64,000 nt of DNA from JACMLX01 sp040384325 (GCA_040384325.1 JAZKJL010000002.1:124001-188000); one strand, 5' to 3'. Shown: positions 1 through 9,691, counted from the stretch's first letter. Translations and numbers: made by a program. The notes: generated from the letters alone by a model not told the origin.

Positions 1-426
1 CGCCTGCTCCGGCGTCGAGACGAACATCGCGACCGCACCGCTGTCGTTGAGGATGTGCACCATCTGCTCGGCCGGCAGCGTCGGATAGATCGGCACGTCG
101 GCGAGGCCGGCGGTGAGGCAGGCGTAGTCAGCGATCGCCCACTCGGGCCGGTTCTCCGACAGCAGTGCCACCCGGTCGCCGCGCGCCAGCGACATGCCCT
201 GCAGCGCCATCGACGTGTGCCGCACCCGGTCCAGCAGCATCGCGTGCGAGATGTCGTGCCACTTCCCGTCGCGCTTGAAGCGCAGCGCCGCCGGCTTGGC
301 GTAGCGTGCGATGGCGTCGAAGAAGAGCTGCGTCAGCGTGCCGGGCGCGGGCCGCGGCGGGCCGCGGTGCACGACCATGGCGCCGGTGGCGGTGTCGTGT
401 TCGAGGGCGGCCCGGGATACTGCCAT
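1..426 (-). CDS. AMP-dependent acyl-CoA synthetase (long-chain fatty-acid CoA ligase type), N-terminal part
   Basis: The first 142 codons of a gene that runs off the left edge of the window. Members of this family adenylate a fatty acid with ATP and transfer it to CoA. What is visible is the N-terminal part of the adenylate-forming domain: an opening TLTQLFFDAIARYAKPAALR, then GDRVALLSENRPEWAIADYA and a VPIYPTLPAEQ segment, which are the landmarks of FadD15-like long-chain ligases. The ATP-binding and catalytic core lies outside the window. The start ATG is preceded by GGAGGAAT, a strong ribosome binding site. Family assignment is firm; substrate is not determinable. Confidence 0.85.
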   Translation of the reverse strand, partial: MAVSRAALEHDTATGAMVVHRGPPRPAPGTLTQLFFDAIARYAKPAALRFKRDGKWHDISHAMLLDRVRHTSMALQGMSLARGDRVALLSENRPEWAIADYACLTAGLADVPIYPTLPAEQMVHILNDSGAVAMFVSTPEQA

Positions 427-507
427 GATTCCTCCGTGCGGCGTGACCAGCAGGCAGGCGCCGACGGTGGCGAGCCCGGCTGGGCGTGCGGATCCGATGC
501 GCTGAGG

Positions 508-1347
508 CTACGGGACTGCGCGAGCCGGCGCCAGCGGTGTGCGATCGCGAACCACGGCACCCGACGACAACGTGAACGGCACCAGGCGCAGCGTGATCGT
601 CAGCGGACTGCCGGCAACCTCGGCGCCCTTCACGCGGTGCGACGCCTCGACCACCACCGTGCCCGTGCCGGTGGCGCCGGCTTTCGTGTATGCCTTGATC
701 CGCAACGTGGCCGCGCCGCTGGTCACCACCGCCGAGGTGGCCGGCCGCCCACTGCCGGTGCCGACCAGCCGTACCGAGTCGAGGATGGCGGTCGAGAAAC
801 TCACCACGCGCATCTTCACCCGCAGGCCGTTCAGCGAGACCAGCGTGGAGTCGGGCGACACCTGCCGGATCACGTTCGCGCTCACGTCGCGAAACCGCAG
901 CGACGTGTCGGGCCGGTCGTAGACGATGGAGTCGCTGGCGGTGTTGGTGGTGACGAATCCGGTGGGTGCCGGCACCACGGCGAAGGTTTGCGTCTGGCTC
1001 TGCAGCGATCCCGCCTGGGCCACCACCCGCACCGCGCTCGCCTCCTTCACGCCAACGATGCGGAAGCCCGATGCGAGCGTGAACGCGCGCACCGAGGTGC
1101 TGTCGATGCCGATGATGCGGATCTGCGTGTCGGCCACTGCACCGCCGCTGCCGTCGAAGGCGCGGGCCGGCACTGCCGCGGGCAGCAGGTCACCGCCGCG
1201 CATCGTGTCACCCACCACCACCGCCAGCGCGGGCAGCGAGTCGAACTGCAGCGACACCGGCACCTGCGGATCGGTGCTGACGTCGGTGCAGGCGGCCAGC
1301 GCTGCAACGGTCAGCAGCGCGGCGGGAAGGCCACGCCGAGTCGGCAT
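508..1347 (-). CDS. Putative lipoprotein with Ig-like character, coupled to ParA-like gene
   Basis: A 279-residue exported protein of unknown function. It starts MPTRRG, followed by a hydrophobic stretch ending in the lipobox LAAC (Cys at about residue 22), so it should be lipid-anchored. The rest is rich in Val, Thr and Ser with alternating hydrophobic residues, as in beta-sandwich (bacterial Ig-like) domains, but no named family is recognisable. The start ATG shares one base with the stop of the upstream ATPase gene (TGATG), so translation is probably coupled. A longer upstream extension of the frame exists but lies inside the ATPase gene and lacks a signal peptide, so it was not used. Confidence 0.75.
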   Translation of the reverse strand: MPTRRGLPAALLTVAALAACTDVSTDPQVPVSLQFDSLPALAVVVGDTMRGGDLLPAAVPARAFDGSGGAVADTQIRIIGIDSTSVRAFTLASGFRIVGVKEASAVRVVAQAGSLQSQTQTFAVVPAPTGFVTTNTASDSIVYDRPDTSLRFRDVSANVIRQVSPDSTLVSLNGLRVKMRVVSFSTAILDSVRLVGTGSGRPATSAVVTSGAATLRIKAYTKAGATGTGTVVVEASHRVKGAEVAGSPLTITLRLVPFTLSSGAVVRDRTPLAPARAVP

Positions 1348-2132
1348 CACGCGAAGTGCTCCGCGAGTCGGGCGGCGAGGTTGGTGTAGGCCAGCGCGGC
1401 CGGGTCGGTCGGCGCACGCATCACCACCGGCACGCCGGCGGCGAAGGCGTCGGCGGCTGCGATCGAGCGGGGAATCACGATGTCGAAGACCAGGTTCGAG
1501 GGCAGGTGCTGGCGGATGTACTGGGCGGTGCGCTCGCTGGACGAGTTGCCCGCCTGATACATGGTCAACAATACCCCTTCCAGCGCCAGTTGGTCGTTGG
1601 AGGCCAGTGCGTCCTGGATGCCGCGCAGGATCTGCGGCGTGGTCTGGAGGGCCAGCGGCTCGCATTGGAGCGGCACCAGCACGTGCTGACTCAGGCTCAG
1701 CACGGTGCGCACGATGCCGCCGAGTCCGGGCGGCGTGTCGACCACCACCACGTGGCAGCGCTCCCGGGCCACCCTGAGCAGCTGTGCGAGCTGCTGGGTC
1801 TCGGTGGCGCGGCGGACGTAGTCGTCGTGTTCGACCGCATCGTCCACGCTCCCCACCAGCATCGCCCGCAGCCAGGGAAGCTGGGTTGGCAGGATGATGT
1901 CGCGCAGCGACACCGTGCCCCGCAGGTAATCCGCGAACCCTGCCGTCGGGTGTCCCTTCCGCAGCCCGACGCCGTACCGCACTGCGCCCTGCGGGTCCAC
2001 GTCCACGATCAGCGTCTTCAGGCCTCGGCGCGCGAACGCTGCCGCGAGGTTCACCGCCGTCGTGGTCTTGCCAACTCCGCCTTTCTGACTGACGACCGCG
2101 AGGACGCGGCCAGGTGCCGGTTCAGGCGTCAT
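1347..2132 (-). CDS. ParA/MinD-family ATPase
   Basis: A 261-residue P-loop ATPase of the ParA/Soj/MinD superfamily. The deviant Walker A motif KGGVGKTTT starts at residue 17, followed by the A' region VDVDPQGAV and a VVVDTPPGLGG segment corresponding to Walker B. Such proteins form ATP-dependent dimers that position DNA, chemosensory arrays or other cargo. No ParB or centromere-like repeats lie next to it. Instead it sits between a TPR gene (11-bp overlap at its start) and a lipoprotein gene (1-bp overlap at its end), so it may position an envelope-associated complex rather than segregate DNA. That role is inference. Family assignment is secure. Confidence 0.9.
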   Translation of the reverse strand: MTPEPAPGRVLAVVSQKGGVGKTTTAVNLAAAFARRGLKTLIVDVDPQGAVRYGVGLRKGHPTAGFADYLRGTVSLRDIILPTQLPWLRAMLVGSVDDAVEHDDYVRRATETQQLAQLLRVARERCHVVVVDTPPGLGGIVRTVLSLSQHVLVPLQCEPLALQTTPQILRGIQDALASNDQLALEGVLLTMYQAGNSSSERTAQYIRQHLPSNLVFDIVIPRSIAAADAFAAGVPVVMRAPTDPAALAYTNLAARLAEHFA

Positions 2133-2730
2133 TCCCGTGACGGAGCCCGTCGGTGCCGGTGGCCTTCAAGCCGGAAAGATCGGCTGACGACTCGGTGTGC
2201 ATGTCGCGGACCGCGGCATGGCGCACCGGTGTGTCGACCGGTTCCCTGGCGACGGCATCGTCGGCAGCGTCGAGTTCCTCGGGCTCACCACGCAGCGTGC
2301 GCAACGTGGTGCGGGCATGGGCGATCCAGCGGGCGCTGTCGCCGCCGGTCGGTGCAGCGGCGAGGAAGGTCTCGAGCAGGGCGATCGCCCCCTCGGTGTC
2401 ACCCTTCTTGGCCAGCAGGAATGCCGCCCCGTAGTTGGCCCCGGGGTGCGTCGGCGCCGACTCGAGGATCTTCCGATAGCTCCGGATCGCCTCGTCCGCC
2501 CGTCCGGACTTGGTGAAGACGATCGCCATGTTGAGCAGGATGCGTGGGTCATCCGGGCTCGTGCGCAGTGCCAGCCGGTATGACGTCAGCGCACCGTCGA
2601 GGTCGTTGGCCTTCTCGAGCGAGAGCCCTTCTGCCACGAAATCGGGCCGACTCGCACCGAGCTCGCGCGCGCTGGGATGACCCCCCAGCAGGCGCGATAC
2701 GCCATCGGAAACGCGGCGCAAAAAGGTCAT
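2122..2730 (-). CDS. Tetratricopeptide repeat protein
   Basis: A protein of about 202 residues with three TPR-like helical repeats spanning roughly residues 33-130; segments such as DLDGALTSYRLALRTSPDDP, GRADEAIRSYRKILESAPTH and GDTEGAIALLETFLAAAP follow the TPR spacing. The C-terminal 50 residues are acidic and probably disordered. The start chosen is MTFLRRVS; the frame is open 25 codons further upstream, but those codons are Cys/His-rich and unlike the rest. The ribosome binding site is weak. TPRs are protein-docking modules, so this is likely the adaptor of the ATPase whose gene it overlaps by 11 bp. Confidence 0.75.
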   Translation of the reverse strand: MTFLRRVSDGVSRLLGGHPSARELGASRPDFVAEGLSLEKANDLDGALTSYRLALRTSPDDPRILLNMAIVFTKSGRADEAIRSYRKILESAPTHPGANYGAAFLLAKKGDTEGAIALLETFLAAAPTGGDSARWIAHARTTLRTLRGEPEELDAADDAVAREPVDTPVRHAAVRDMHTESSADLSGLKATGTDGLRHGNDA

Positions 2731-2979
2731 GGAGACACAGTCGAGGAAGAGAGTTCGCGGGCCGGCGTGCAAATGCACCGCGCGTGGGCACGTGATTCTG
2801 CACAAGCTACGTGCACGGTACTGCCGTCGGCAATGATCCCGTCACGGCAGGCACCCGGCGGATCGGCTAGTGTAGACTGCCCGACGGCCAACCACCTTCG
2901 GCCACGCTACACTGCGGTGTGCAGCGTTCATCCTCGAACGTCATGCCGTCCAGTTCGTCCCGCTCACGGAGACCGTCGC

Positions 2980-3510
2980 ATGCCCACACGCCGCACCACC
3001 GTCGATCCAACCAAGGGTGTGCTCGAAGTGGAGTGGCAGCTCTTCGGTGAGCTGTCGCGCGCCCTCGCGCTCAAGGTCTCGCGGGAGTTCAACCCCGACC
3101 TCGTGGTCGGCATCGCGAATGCCGGCGTGATTCCCGGTGCCACCATTGCCTCGATCCTCGACGCGCCGTTCGTGTCGATGACCGTCAGCCGCCGCTATCG
3201 TCCCGACGCGCAGGTCCGCGAGACGCCGGCGATCTTCGGCGAGGCGCCATCCGCTGCCCGCGGCAAGCGCGTCCTGCTGGTGGACGAAACCTGCGACACC
3301 GGCGACACCATCCGCCTCGCCCGCGCCGCGCTGGTGAACGTGGGCGCCGAGGCGGTGAAGACGGCGGTCGGATTCCGCACCGGACCCTTCGTCCCCGATT
3401 TCGCCGCCATGTCCACCGAGGCGACGATCATCCTGCCGTGGGATCGTGAGCTGCTGATCAACGGCGCACTGGTGCTCAACCCGGCCTACGCCCCCTACCT
3501 GCAGGCGTAG
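2980..3510 (+). CDS. Phosphoribosyltransferase-domain protein
   Basis: A 176-residue type I phosphoribosyltransferase. The PRPP-binding loop VLLVDETCDTGDT is intact and preceded by the hydrophobic strand typical of the fold; an upstream IANAGVIPGATIA segment fits the PPi loop. It is likely cytoplasmic and transfers ribose phosphate from PRPP to a base, as in xanthine-guanine or hypoxanthine PRTs, but the hood that sets base specificity is too divergent to name the substrate. The start ATG has GGAG upstream. It is transcribed divergently from the TPR-ParA-lipoprotein operon. Confidence 0.82.
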   Translation: MPTRRTTVDPTKGVLEVEWQLFGELSRALALKVSREFNPDLVVGIANAGVIPGATIASILDAPFVSMTVSRRYRPDAQVRETPAIFGEAPSAARGKRVLLVDETCDTGDTIRLARAALVNVGAEAVKTAVGFRTGPFVPDFAAMSTEATIILPWDRELLINGALVLNPAYAPYLQA

Positions 3511-3529
3511 GTGTGTGCTGCATCGTCCG

Positions 3530-5209
3530 TCAGCGCAGCGCCGGTGTGCTGGGCGGCGGACGGCGGTGACGCGTGGCCTGCTCGAAGGAGAAGCCGTAGC
3601 CCAGCAGCCGTGATTCCGAGAACGGCCGGCCGAGAAACTCCAGGCCCACCGGCAGCGCGTCGCTGGTGAAGCCCATCGGCACCGTCAGCGCCGGGAATCC
3701 GATCTGCGGGCTCAGGCCGCGGTTGTCCGCGCGCCCGTAGCCATCCTGCGGCCGCGGGTTGGTGAGCACGTCGGCGGCGATCGGCGTCGGCGCCGCGTCG
3801 TAGGTGGCGTACACGATCGCATCCAGCTGCCGCTCCGCCATCATGCCGAGAATGCGGACCCGCAGCGCCTCGCGCTGCTTCATCACCTGCAGGTATCCGG
3901 GATCGTCGGTGCTCTTGCCGAGATAGGTCACCATCGCCCGCGCGCGCCATGGATTGACGGTGCCGGCGAGCAGGATCTCCGCCAGCGTCTTCACCGGTGC
4001 GTTCGGATGCGCGGCGAAGTAGCCGTTGGTCGCCTCCTCGGTCTCGAAGTCGTTGCTCACGAACGGCTCGCGGCCGGTTGGGATGGTGAGCGAGTCGATC
4101 ACGATCGCACCGCGTGCGCGCAGCGTGGCCACCGCGCTGTCGAACACCACCCGCACCTTCGCGCGTTCCGCCAGCAGCACGCGGTTGGTGGAGTCGCGCC
4201 TGGTGGCGGAATCGGCGCGGGCCGCCGAGTCGCGCGCGGCGGCGGCGCGTCCCGCCGGTGAGGTGTCGCGCGGTGTGCGCGTGCTGTCGCTGCTGGCGCG
4301 ACGTGCACGCGCGGTATCCGGCGGAAACCGCACCACGCCGATGCGCGCGCCACGCAGCGCATCCGGCTTCAGCGCGGTGGTGTAGGTCGCGGGCACGTGT
4401 TCCACCGCGTAGGCGGTGATCGGGTCATTCGCATCGTAGCCGGCGATCACGTCCAGCACCCGTGCGGCGTCGGCCACGGTGCGCGTCATCGGGCCCATGG
4501 TGTCCTGCGTCGGATTCGCCGGCAGCATGCCGAAGCGACTCACCAGCTGCAGCGTCGGACGCAGCCCCACCAGGCTGCTCACGGCGGCCGGGCCGCGAAT
4601 CGAACCGCCGGTGTCCTCACCGATCCCCACCAGCCCGAAATTCGCCGCCACGGCGGAGGCGGAACCGCCGGACGATCCACTCGGGTTGCGCGTGGGATCG
4701 TAGGCGTTCCGGATGATGCCCGCCGCCGAGCCCACGTAGCGTCCCGCGAATTCGCCCATCGTGGTCTTGGCGATGATGATCGCGCCTGCGCCTTCGAGCC
4801 GCTTCACGATCGTCGCATCACGCATCGGCGTGAAGGTGGCGTAGATCGCGGACCCGTAGGTGGTCGGCATGTCGCGCGTCTCGACCTGGTCCTTCAACAG
4901 CACCGGCACGCAGTGCAGCCTGCCGCGCGGAGCCTTCGACGCCAGCACCGCATCCAGTGAATCCGCCTCCGCCAGCGCGCGCGCGTTCACGTGCTGGATC
5001 GCATGCAGCGTCGGGCCGGTGCGGTCGTAGGCGGCAATGCGGTCGAGGTATGCCTGCACCAGCGCGCGACACGTCAGTCGCCTGGTCTCCATCGCGGCGT
5101 GCACGCCGGGGATGGTGGCTTCCATGATGTCGAACTGCTGCGCGGGCAGCAGCGCCGGGACCGCGGCACAGGCGGCGGCGACGAGGGTGAGGCGGTATCT
5201 GGTGAGCAT
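3530..5209 (-). CDS. Secreted amidase (amidase signature family)
   Basis: A 559-residue amidase-signature hydrolase with an N-terminal signal peptide (MLTRYRLTLVAAACAAVPAL, cleavage near LPAQQ). The Ser-cisSer-Lys triad is visible: Lys in VLLKDQVETRD, the cis-Ser in NPSGSSGGSASAVAA, and the nucleophile in GEDTGGSIRGPAA. It hydrolyses carboxamides in the periplasm or outside the cell; substrate unknown. An insert of roughly 45 residues rich in Arg, Asp, Ser, Thr and Ala interrupts the C-terminal half (around RRASSDSTRTPRDTS) and should be a disordered loop. It is convergent with the phosphoribosyltransferase gene. Confidence 0.92.
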   Translation of the reverse strand: MLTRYRLTLVAAACAAVPALLPAQQFDIMEATIPGVHAAMETRRLTCRALVQAYLDRIAAYDRTGPTLHAIQHVNARALAEADSLDAVLASKAPRGRLHCVPVLLKDQVETRDMPTTYGSAIYATFTPMRDATIVKRLEGAGAIIIAKTTMGEFAGRYVGSAAGIIRNAYDPTRNPSGSSGGSASAVAANFGLVGIGEDTGGSIRGPAAVSSLVGLRPTLQLVSRFGMLPANPTQDTMGPMTRTVADAARVLDVIAGYDANDPITAYAVEHVPATYTTALKPDALRGARIGVVRFPPDTARARRASSDSTRTPRDTSPAGRAAAARDSAARADSATRRDSTNRVLLAERAKVRVVFDSAVATLRARGAIVIDSLTIPTGREPFVSNDFETEEATNGYFAAHPNAPVKTLAEILLAGTVNPWRARAMVTYLGKSTDDPGYLQVMKQREALRVRILGMMAERQLDAIVYATYDAAPTPIAADVLTNPRPQDGYGRADNRGLSPQIGFPALTVPMGFTSDALPVGLEFLGRPFSESRLLGYGFSFEQATRHRRPPPSTPALR

Positions 5210-5397
5210 CGCGTGGCGGTGGTGGGGAGGCCTGCTACAGGATATCGCGTCGGCGCGGGCGGCACAGCGGTGGCACGTCGTCGATGCGCCTCGCTCGATG
5301 ACACGGGCCCTTCGCCCCGACGTCGTTGCGCCGCCCGACGGGCCGCCGCATCGTTCCCCGCGTCACCGTCCCACCCGAACGTCTTCCTGGAGTGCGC

Positions 5398-7074
5398 ATG
5401 CGTCGTGTCCGATCTGGTGTGGTGCTGGCCGCTGCGTGCCTCGCCGCCGTGCCCCCCGCCACGCTCGCGGCGCAACGCTCCACCACCATGGCCGGTCGCA
5501 GCACGCTCTACGCCCCATCCGGCATGGTCGCCACCAGCCAGCCGCTCGCCTCGGCCGCTGGCCTCGAGGTGCTGCGCACCGGTGGCAATGCGATCGCTGC
5601 GGCAGTGGCGGCGGCCGCGGTGCTCAGTGTCACCGAGCCGCACATGACCGGCATCGGCGGCGACATGTTCGCCATCGTCTGGCTGGCGAAGGAACAGCGG
5701 ATGGTGGCGATCAACGCCAGCGGGCGCTCGGGATCGAAGATGACGCGTGAGGTGCTCACGGCGCGCGGCTTCCGTCCCGGCTCACAACAGGGGGCGATGT
5801 CGGTGACGGTGCCCGGCGCGCTGGCGGGATGGGATGCGCTGGTGCGACGTCACGGTCGCCGCTCGCTGGCGGCGGCGCTGCAGCCGGCCATCCGCTATGC
5901 GCGCAACGGCTTTCCGGTCACGCCGATCATCGCCGAACAGTGGGCCAGCGAAACGGCGTTGCTCAAGCGAGACTCCGCCGCCGCTGCCACCTTCCTGCCC
6001 GGCGGTCGTGCACCACGCGCCGGCGACTGGTTCACCAACCCGGATTACGCGCGCACGCTGCAGGCCATCGCCACGTCGGGCATCGGCACGTTCTACGGCG
6101 GCCCGATCGGGCAGCGCATCGTGGCGCGCCTTGCCGCATTGGATGGTTTCGTCGGCATCGACGACATGCGCCGCAACACGCCGAACTGGATCACGCCGAT
6201 CTCGGTGCCGTTCAAGGGCCTGCGCGTCTGGGAGCTGCCGCCCAACAACCAGGGCATCGCCGCGCTCGAGATGCTGCGCATCCTCGAACCGTACGACCTG
6301 AAGGCGATGGGCCACAACTCAGCGCCGTACCTGCACCACCTGATCGAAGCCAAGAAGCTGGCCTACGCCGATCTCGAACGATTCGTGGGTGATGCCGACT
6401 TCCTCGCCATGCCGGCCGCGAACATGCTCACCGACGAGTTCATCGCCGAGCGTCGCAGTCACCTCGATGCCACCAGGGCGCAGCCGCGCGTCGATCCCGG
6501 CCCGCTTCGCACTGCCAGCGAGACGATCTACCTCAGCACGTCGGATGCCGAGGGCAACATGGTGTCGCTGATCAACTCCAACTACGACGCCTTCGGCTCC
6601 GGCATCGTGGTGCCGGGGCTCGGCTTCGCGCTGCACAATCGCGGTGCGGGTTTCACGTTGACGGAGGGCCTGCCGAACACCGTCGCGCCCAACAAGCGGC
6701 CGTTCCACACGCTCATTCCCGGCTTCGTGACGCGCAGTGAGGGCGGCCGTGAGCAGCCGTACATGAGCTTCGGGTTGATGGGTGGCGGCATGCAGGCGCA
6801 GGGACATGTGCAGTTCCTGTTGAATCACGTCGTCTTCGGCATGGACCTGCAGCAGTCCATCGACGCAGCGCGCTTCCGCCACCTCGACGGGCAGAACGTG
6901 TCCATCGAGACCCCGGTCGGTGACGCCGTGCGCACCGCGCTGACGGCGATGGGGCACAAGCTGGTGGACGAACGCAGCATCTCCTTCGGCGGCGCGCAGG
7001 CGATCCTGCGGCTGCCCAAGGGGTGGAGCGGCGGCAGCGATCCCCGCAAGGACGGCATGGCGGTCGGGTACTGA
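5398..7074 (+). CDS. ggt: Gamma-glutamyltransferase (Ntn-hydrolase)
   Basis: A 558-residue exported precursor that should self-cleave into large and small subunits. The signal peptide ends near TLAAQ. The large-subunit hallmark GGNAIAAAVAAAAVLSVTEP is followed by TGIGGDMFAIVW. The expected catalytic Thr is Thr376 in SETIYLSTSDAEGN, and the small subunit carries SNYDAFGSGIVVPGLGF. Enzymes of this family transfer or hydrolyse gamma-glutamyl groups, for example from glutathione. TGGAG precedes the ATG by about ten bases. A perfect hairpin follows the gene. Confidence 0.93.
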   Translation: MRRVRSGVVLAAACLAAVPPATLAAQRSTTMAGRSTLYAPSGMVATSQPLASAAGLEVLRTGGNAIAAAVAAAAVLSVTEPHMTGIGGDMFAIVWLAKEQRMVAINASGRSGSKMTREVLTARGFRPGSQQGAMSVTVPGALAGWDALVRRHGRRSLAAALQPAIRYARNGFPVTPIIAEQWASETALLKRDSAAAATFLPGGRAPRAGDWFTNPDYARTLQAIATSGIGTFYGGPIGQRIVARLAALDGFVGIDDMRRNTPNWITPISVPFKGLRVWELPPNNQGIAALEMLRILEPYDLKAMGHNSAPYLHHLIEAKKLAYADLERFVGDADFLAMPAANMLTDEFIAERRSHLDATRAQPRVDPGPLRTASETIYLSTSDAEGNMVSLINSNYDAFGSGIVVPGLGFALHNRGAGFTLTEGLPNTVAPNKRPFHTLIPGFVTRSEGGREQPYMSFGLMGGGMQAQGHVQFLLNHVVFGMDLQQSIDAARFRHLDGQNVSIETPVGDAVRTALTAMGHKLVDERSISFGGAQAILRLPKGWSGGSDPRKDGMAVGY

Positions 7075-7081
7075 GCTTCTC

Positions 7082-7110
7082 CGACCCGTGCGGCGCATCC
7101 GCACGGGTCG
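7082..7110 (+). terminator. GC-rich hairpin after ggt
   Basis: Perfect 12-bp inverted repeat (CGACCCGTGCGG / CCGCACGGGTCG) with a 5-nt loop, 8 bases after the ggt stop. No U-tract follows, so it may need Rho or act mainly as an RNA-stability hairpin. Confidence 0.65.
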
Positions 7111-7224
7111 CGCAGGGGCCGGACGGTGACGCATTCGTGGTGTGTCGGATCGCAGCACTCCCGACACCACGCGCGTACTGCCATCGTTGCACACCCATCT
7201 GCCGCGACCCTGACCCTCCCCGGT

Positions 7225-9546
7225 TTGAACGCCTTCGTTTGCCGCGCGCGCCTCTGCGCCGCCTTCGCGCTCCTGCTTGCTGCCGCACCCTCGCTCGCCA
7301 TCGCCCAGGGACAGACGGTGCCGCCGCGTGCCCCGTTCCGCCTCGATGCGGCCCTTGCCGATTCCTTCGCCCGCGCCGCCCGCGCCCGCCCGCTGCCGCA
7401 GGCCAGTGCTGCGCGCATCACGGTCGCTCCCGCCATCGATGGTGTGCTCGACGAGGCGGTCTGGCAGCAGGCCACGCCGATCACCGAGTTCCTGCAGCGT
7501 GAGTTGAACGAGGGTGTGCCCGCCACCGAGCGCACCGAGATCCGCCTCGCCACCGACGGCCTCTCGCTCTACATCGGCGCCCGCATGTACGATCGCGAGC
7601 CGCACCTGATCGTCCCCGGTGAGAAGATCCGCGACGTCACGCTCTCCAACAGCGATCACATCGCACTCGTCTTCGACACCTATCATGACCGCCAGAACGG
7701 CTTCGTGTTCGGCACCACGCCGGCCGGTGTCGAATACGACGGGCAGGTGATCCGCGAAGGTGAAGGTGGCGGCGCCGCGGTGCAGGGACAGAACCGTTCC
7801 CTGGCCGGTGCGCTCGGCGGGTTCAACGTGAACTGGGACGCCAGCTGGACCGTCGCCACGCGCGTCGACTCGCTGGGATGGACGGCCGAGTTCCGCATCC
7901 CATTCTCGACGCTGCGTTATCAGTCGGGCAGCGCGGAACAGACGTGGGGACTCAACGTCACCCGCTCCATCCGTCGCAAGAACGAGGAGCTGTACTGGGC
8001 GTTCATCCCACGACAGTTCAACCTCTATCGCCTGTCGCTGGCCGGCACGCTCGAAAAGCTCACCGTTCCCACGCGCCGCATCCAGACCATCACGCCGTAC
8101 GTGCTCGGTTCGGCGCAGACGCTCTATTCCCCGACCAGCGGCGCGTCACGCACCACCACGCCGATGGAGTTCGGCGGCGAGATCAAGTACGGCGTCACAC
8201 CGGCGCTCACGCTCGACCTCACCTACAACACCGACTTCGCACAGGTGGAAGTGGATGACCAGCGCGTGAACCTCACGCGCTTCCCCATCTTCTTTCCCGA
8301 GAAGCGTCCCTTCTTCCTCGAGAACGCCGGCATCTTCTCGGCCGGCACGCCGCAGGCAATCGATCCGTTCTTCACGCGACGCATCGGCATCTCGGAGAAT
8401 GGCACGCCACAACCGATCATCGGCGGTGGACGGCTCACGGGACGTGTTGGCAGCAACACGATCGGCCTCCTGCAGATGGTCACCGAAGCGCCCGACAGCG
8501 CGAACGACGGACAGTCGTATTCGGTGATCCGCGGCATCCGCGAGATTTCGCGTCGATCACGCGTCGGCCTGATGGCGGTGCAGCGCATGTCGACGCGCGA
8601 CGCCAGTGACGTGAACCGCACCTTCGTCGCCGACAGCCGCATCGGGCTCGGACAGCAGTGGACGGGCGACGTGTGGGCGGCCTTCACCACCACGCCCGGT
8701 CGCACCGGTGACGCCGGCGCCTACAGCGCGCGCATGGCGTACCAGACCAACGTCTGGAACCACAGCCTGCGCGTGGCGCAGGTGGGTGAGGACTTCAACC
8801 CGGAAGTCGGCTTCCTCAGCCGGCCGGCGGGGTTCCGGCAGGCCGACCTGGCGCTGCTGCGGCTGGTGCGCAAGCCGGAGTGGTCCTGGTTCCGTCAATG
8901 GAATCCGCACGTGAACTACCGCGCCACCTACGGCATGGACGATTTCTATCAGTCCGGCTACTGGCACATCGACCTCACCGAGATCGAGTTCGCCAACAGC
9001 GCCCGCTTCGGCCCCGAATACAACATCTCGCACGAGGGGCTGCAGGCACCCTTCGAGATCGCGCCGGGCGTGATCCTGCCGCCCGGGTCGTACGACTGGG
9101 GCACCGTGGGCTTCGACTACCAGACCGATCCCAGCGAGAACCTCTGGATCACCGGGCGCTTCGACGTGGGACAGTTCTGGACCGGCAACCGCACCGGTGG
9201 CAGCGCCACCATCACCCTGCGGCGCGGCGCCACGTTCTCCGGCGCCCTGACGGGTGAGTACAACGACGTGCGGCTGCCGCAGGGTAACTTCACCCGCACG
9301 CTGCAGGCGCTCCGGCTGAATTACTTCTTCACGCCGCGCGTCTTCGTCCAGACGCTGACGCAGTACAACAACCAGCAGCAGATCTGGTCCGCCAACGTGC
9401 GGTTCGGCTGGCTCAACACCGCCGGCACCGGGCTGTTCGTGGTGCTCAACGACGGGCGCGAGGCGAACGGCTTCTTCGACTGGGTGCGCCCGCAGCAGCG
9501 GACGGTGTTCGTGAAGTTCACTCGCCAGTTCGGCACCGGGGGCTGA
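7225..9546 (+). CDS. DUF5916-type outer-membrane protein with N-terminal CBM9-like domain
   Basis: A protein of about 773 residues: signal peptide (LLLAAAPSLAIAQ), a CBM9/DOMON-like beta-sandwich (ARITVAPAIDGVLDEAVWQQ is the classic opening, with the strand LSLYIGARMYDREP), then a long region with the DUF5916 signature FPIFFPEKRPFFLENAGIF and C-terminal alternating beta strands suggesting an outer-membrane barrel. Function of the family is unknown; such genes often occur with peptidase and carbohydrate genes. The start is uncertain: TTG at 7225 sits right before the signal peptide and is used here; an in-frame GTG at 7126 would add 33 residues of unlikely sequence. Confidence 0.82.
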   Translation: MNAFVCRARLCAAFALLLAAAPSLAIAQGQTVPPRAPFRLDAALADSFARAARARPLPQASAARITVAPAIDGVLDEAVWQQATPITEFLQRELNEGVPATERTEIRLATDGLSLYIGARMYDREPHLIVPGEKIRDVTLSNSDHIALVFDTYHDRQNGFVFGTTPAGVEYDGQVIREGEGGGAAVQGQNRSLAGALGGFNVNWDASWTVATRVDSLGWTAEFRIPFSTLRYQSGSAEQTWGLNVTRSIRRKNEELYWAFIPRQFNLYRLSLAGTLEKLTVPTRRIQTITPYVLGSAQTLYSPTSGASRTTTPMEFGGEIKYGVTPALTLDLTYNTDFAQVEVDDQRVNLTRFPIFFPEKRPFFLENAGIFSAGTPQAIDPFFTRRIGISENGTPQPIIGGGRLTGRVGSNTIGLLQMVTEAPDSANDGQSYSVIRGIREISRRSRVGLMAVQRMSTRDASDVNRTFVADSRIGLGQQWTGDVWAAFTTTPGRTGDAGAYSARMAYQTNVWNHSLRVAQVGEDFNPEVGFLSRPAGFRQADLALLRLVRKPEWSWFRQWNPHVNYRATYGMDDFYQSGYWHIDLTEIEFANSARFGPEYNISHEGLQAPFEIAPGVILPPGSYDWGTVGFDYQTDPSENLWITGRFDVGQFWTGNRTGGSATITLRRGATFSGALTGEYNDVRLPQGNFTRTLQALRLNYFFTPRVFVQTLTQYNNQQQIWSANVRFGWLNTAGTGLFVVLNDGREANGFFDWVRPQQRTVFVKFTRQFGTGG

Positions 9547-9691
9547 GCCGCCTCGGGTGGTGCGATCGCCGTCTGGACAGGAACGGTGTCACCACCCGAT
9601 GTTGGAGCGCGCCCCACGCGGAGGCGCCGTCGCGACGAACGTGCGGCGGTGCAGGACCACGATCGGCCGGGTGTGTACCGAGGGCTCACGC

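Noticed and set aside
1347..2132. Chromosome or plasmid partition locus
   Set aside because: ParA-like ATPase only; no ParB gene and no parS-like repeats nearby.
6319..7686. Long minus-strand open frame across ggt and the DUF5916 gene
   Set aside because: It is Arg/Ala/Gly-rich antisense to two genes with clear family motifs; typical shadow frame in GC-rich DNA. The same applies to other long antisense frames over gyrB, uvrA, glpK and ccmF.
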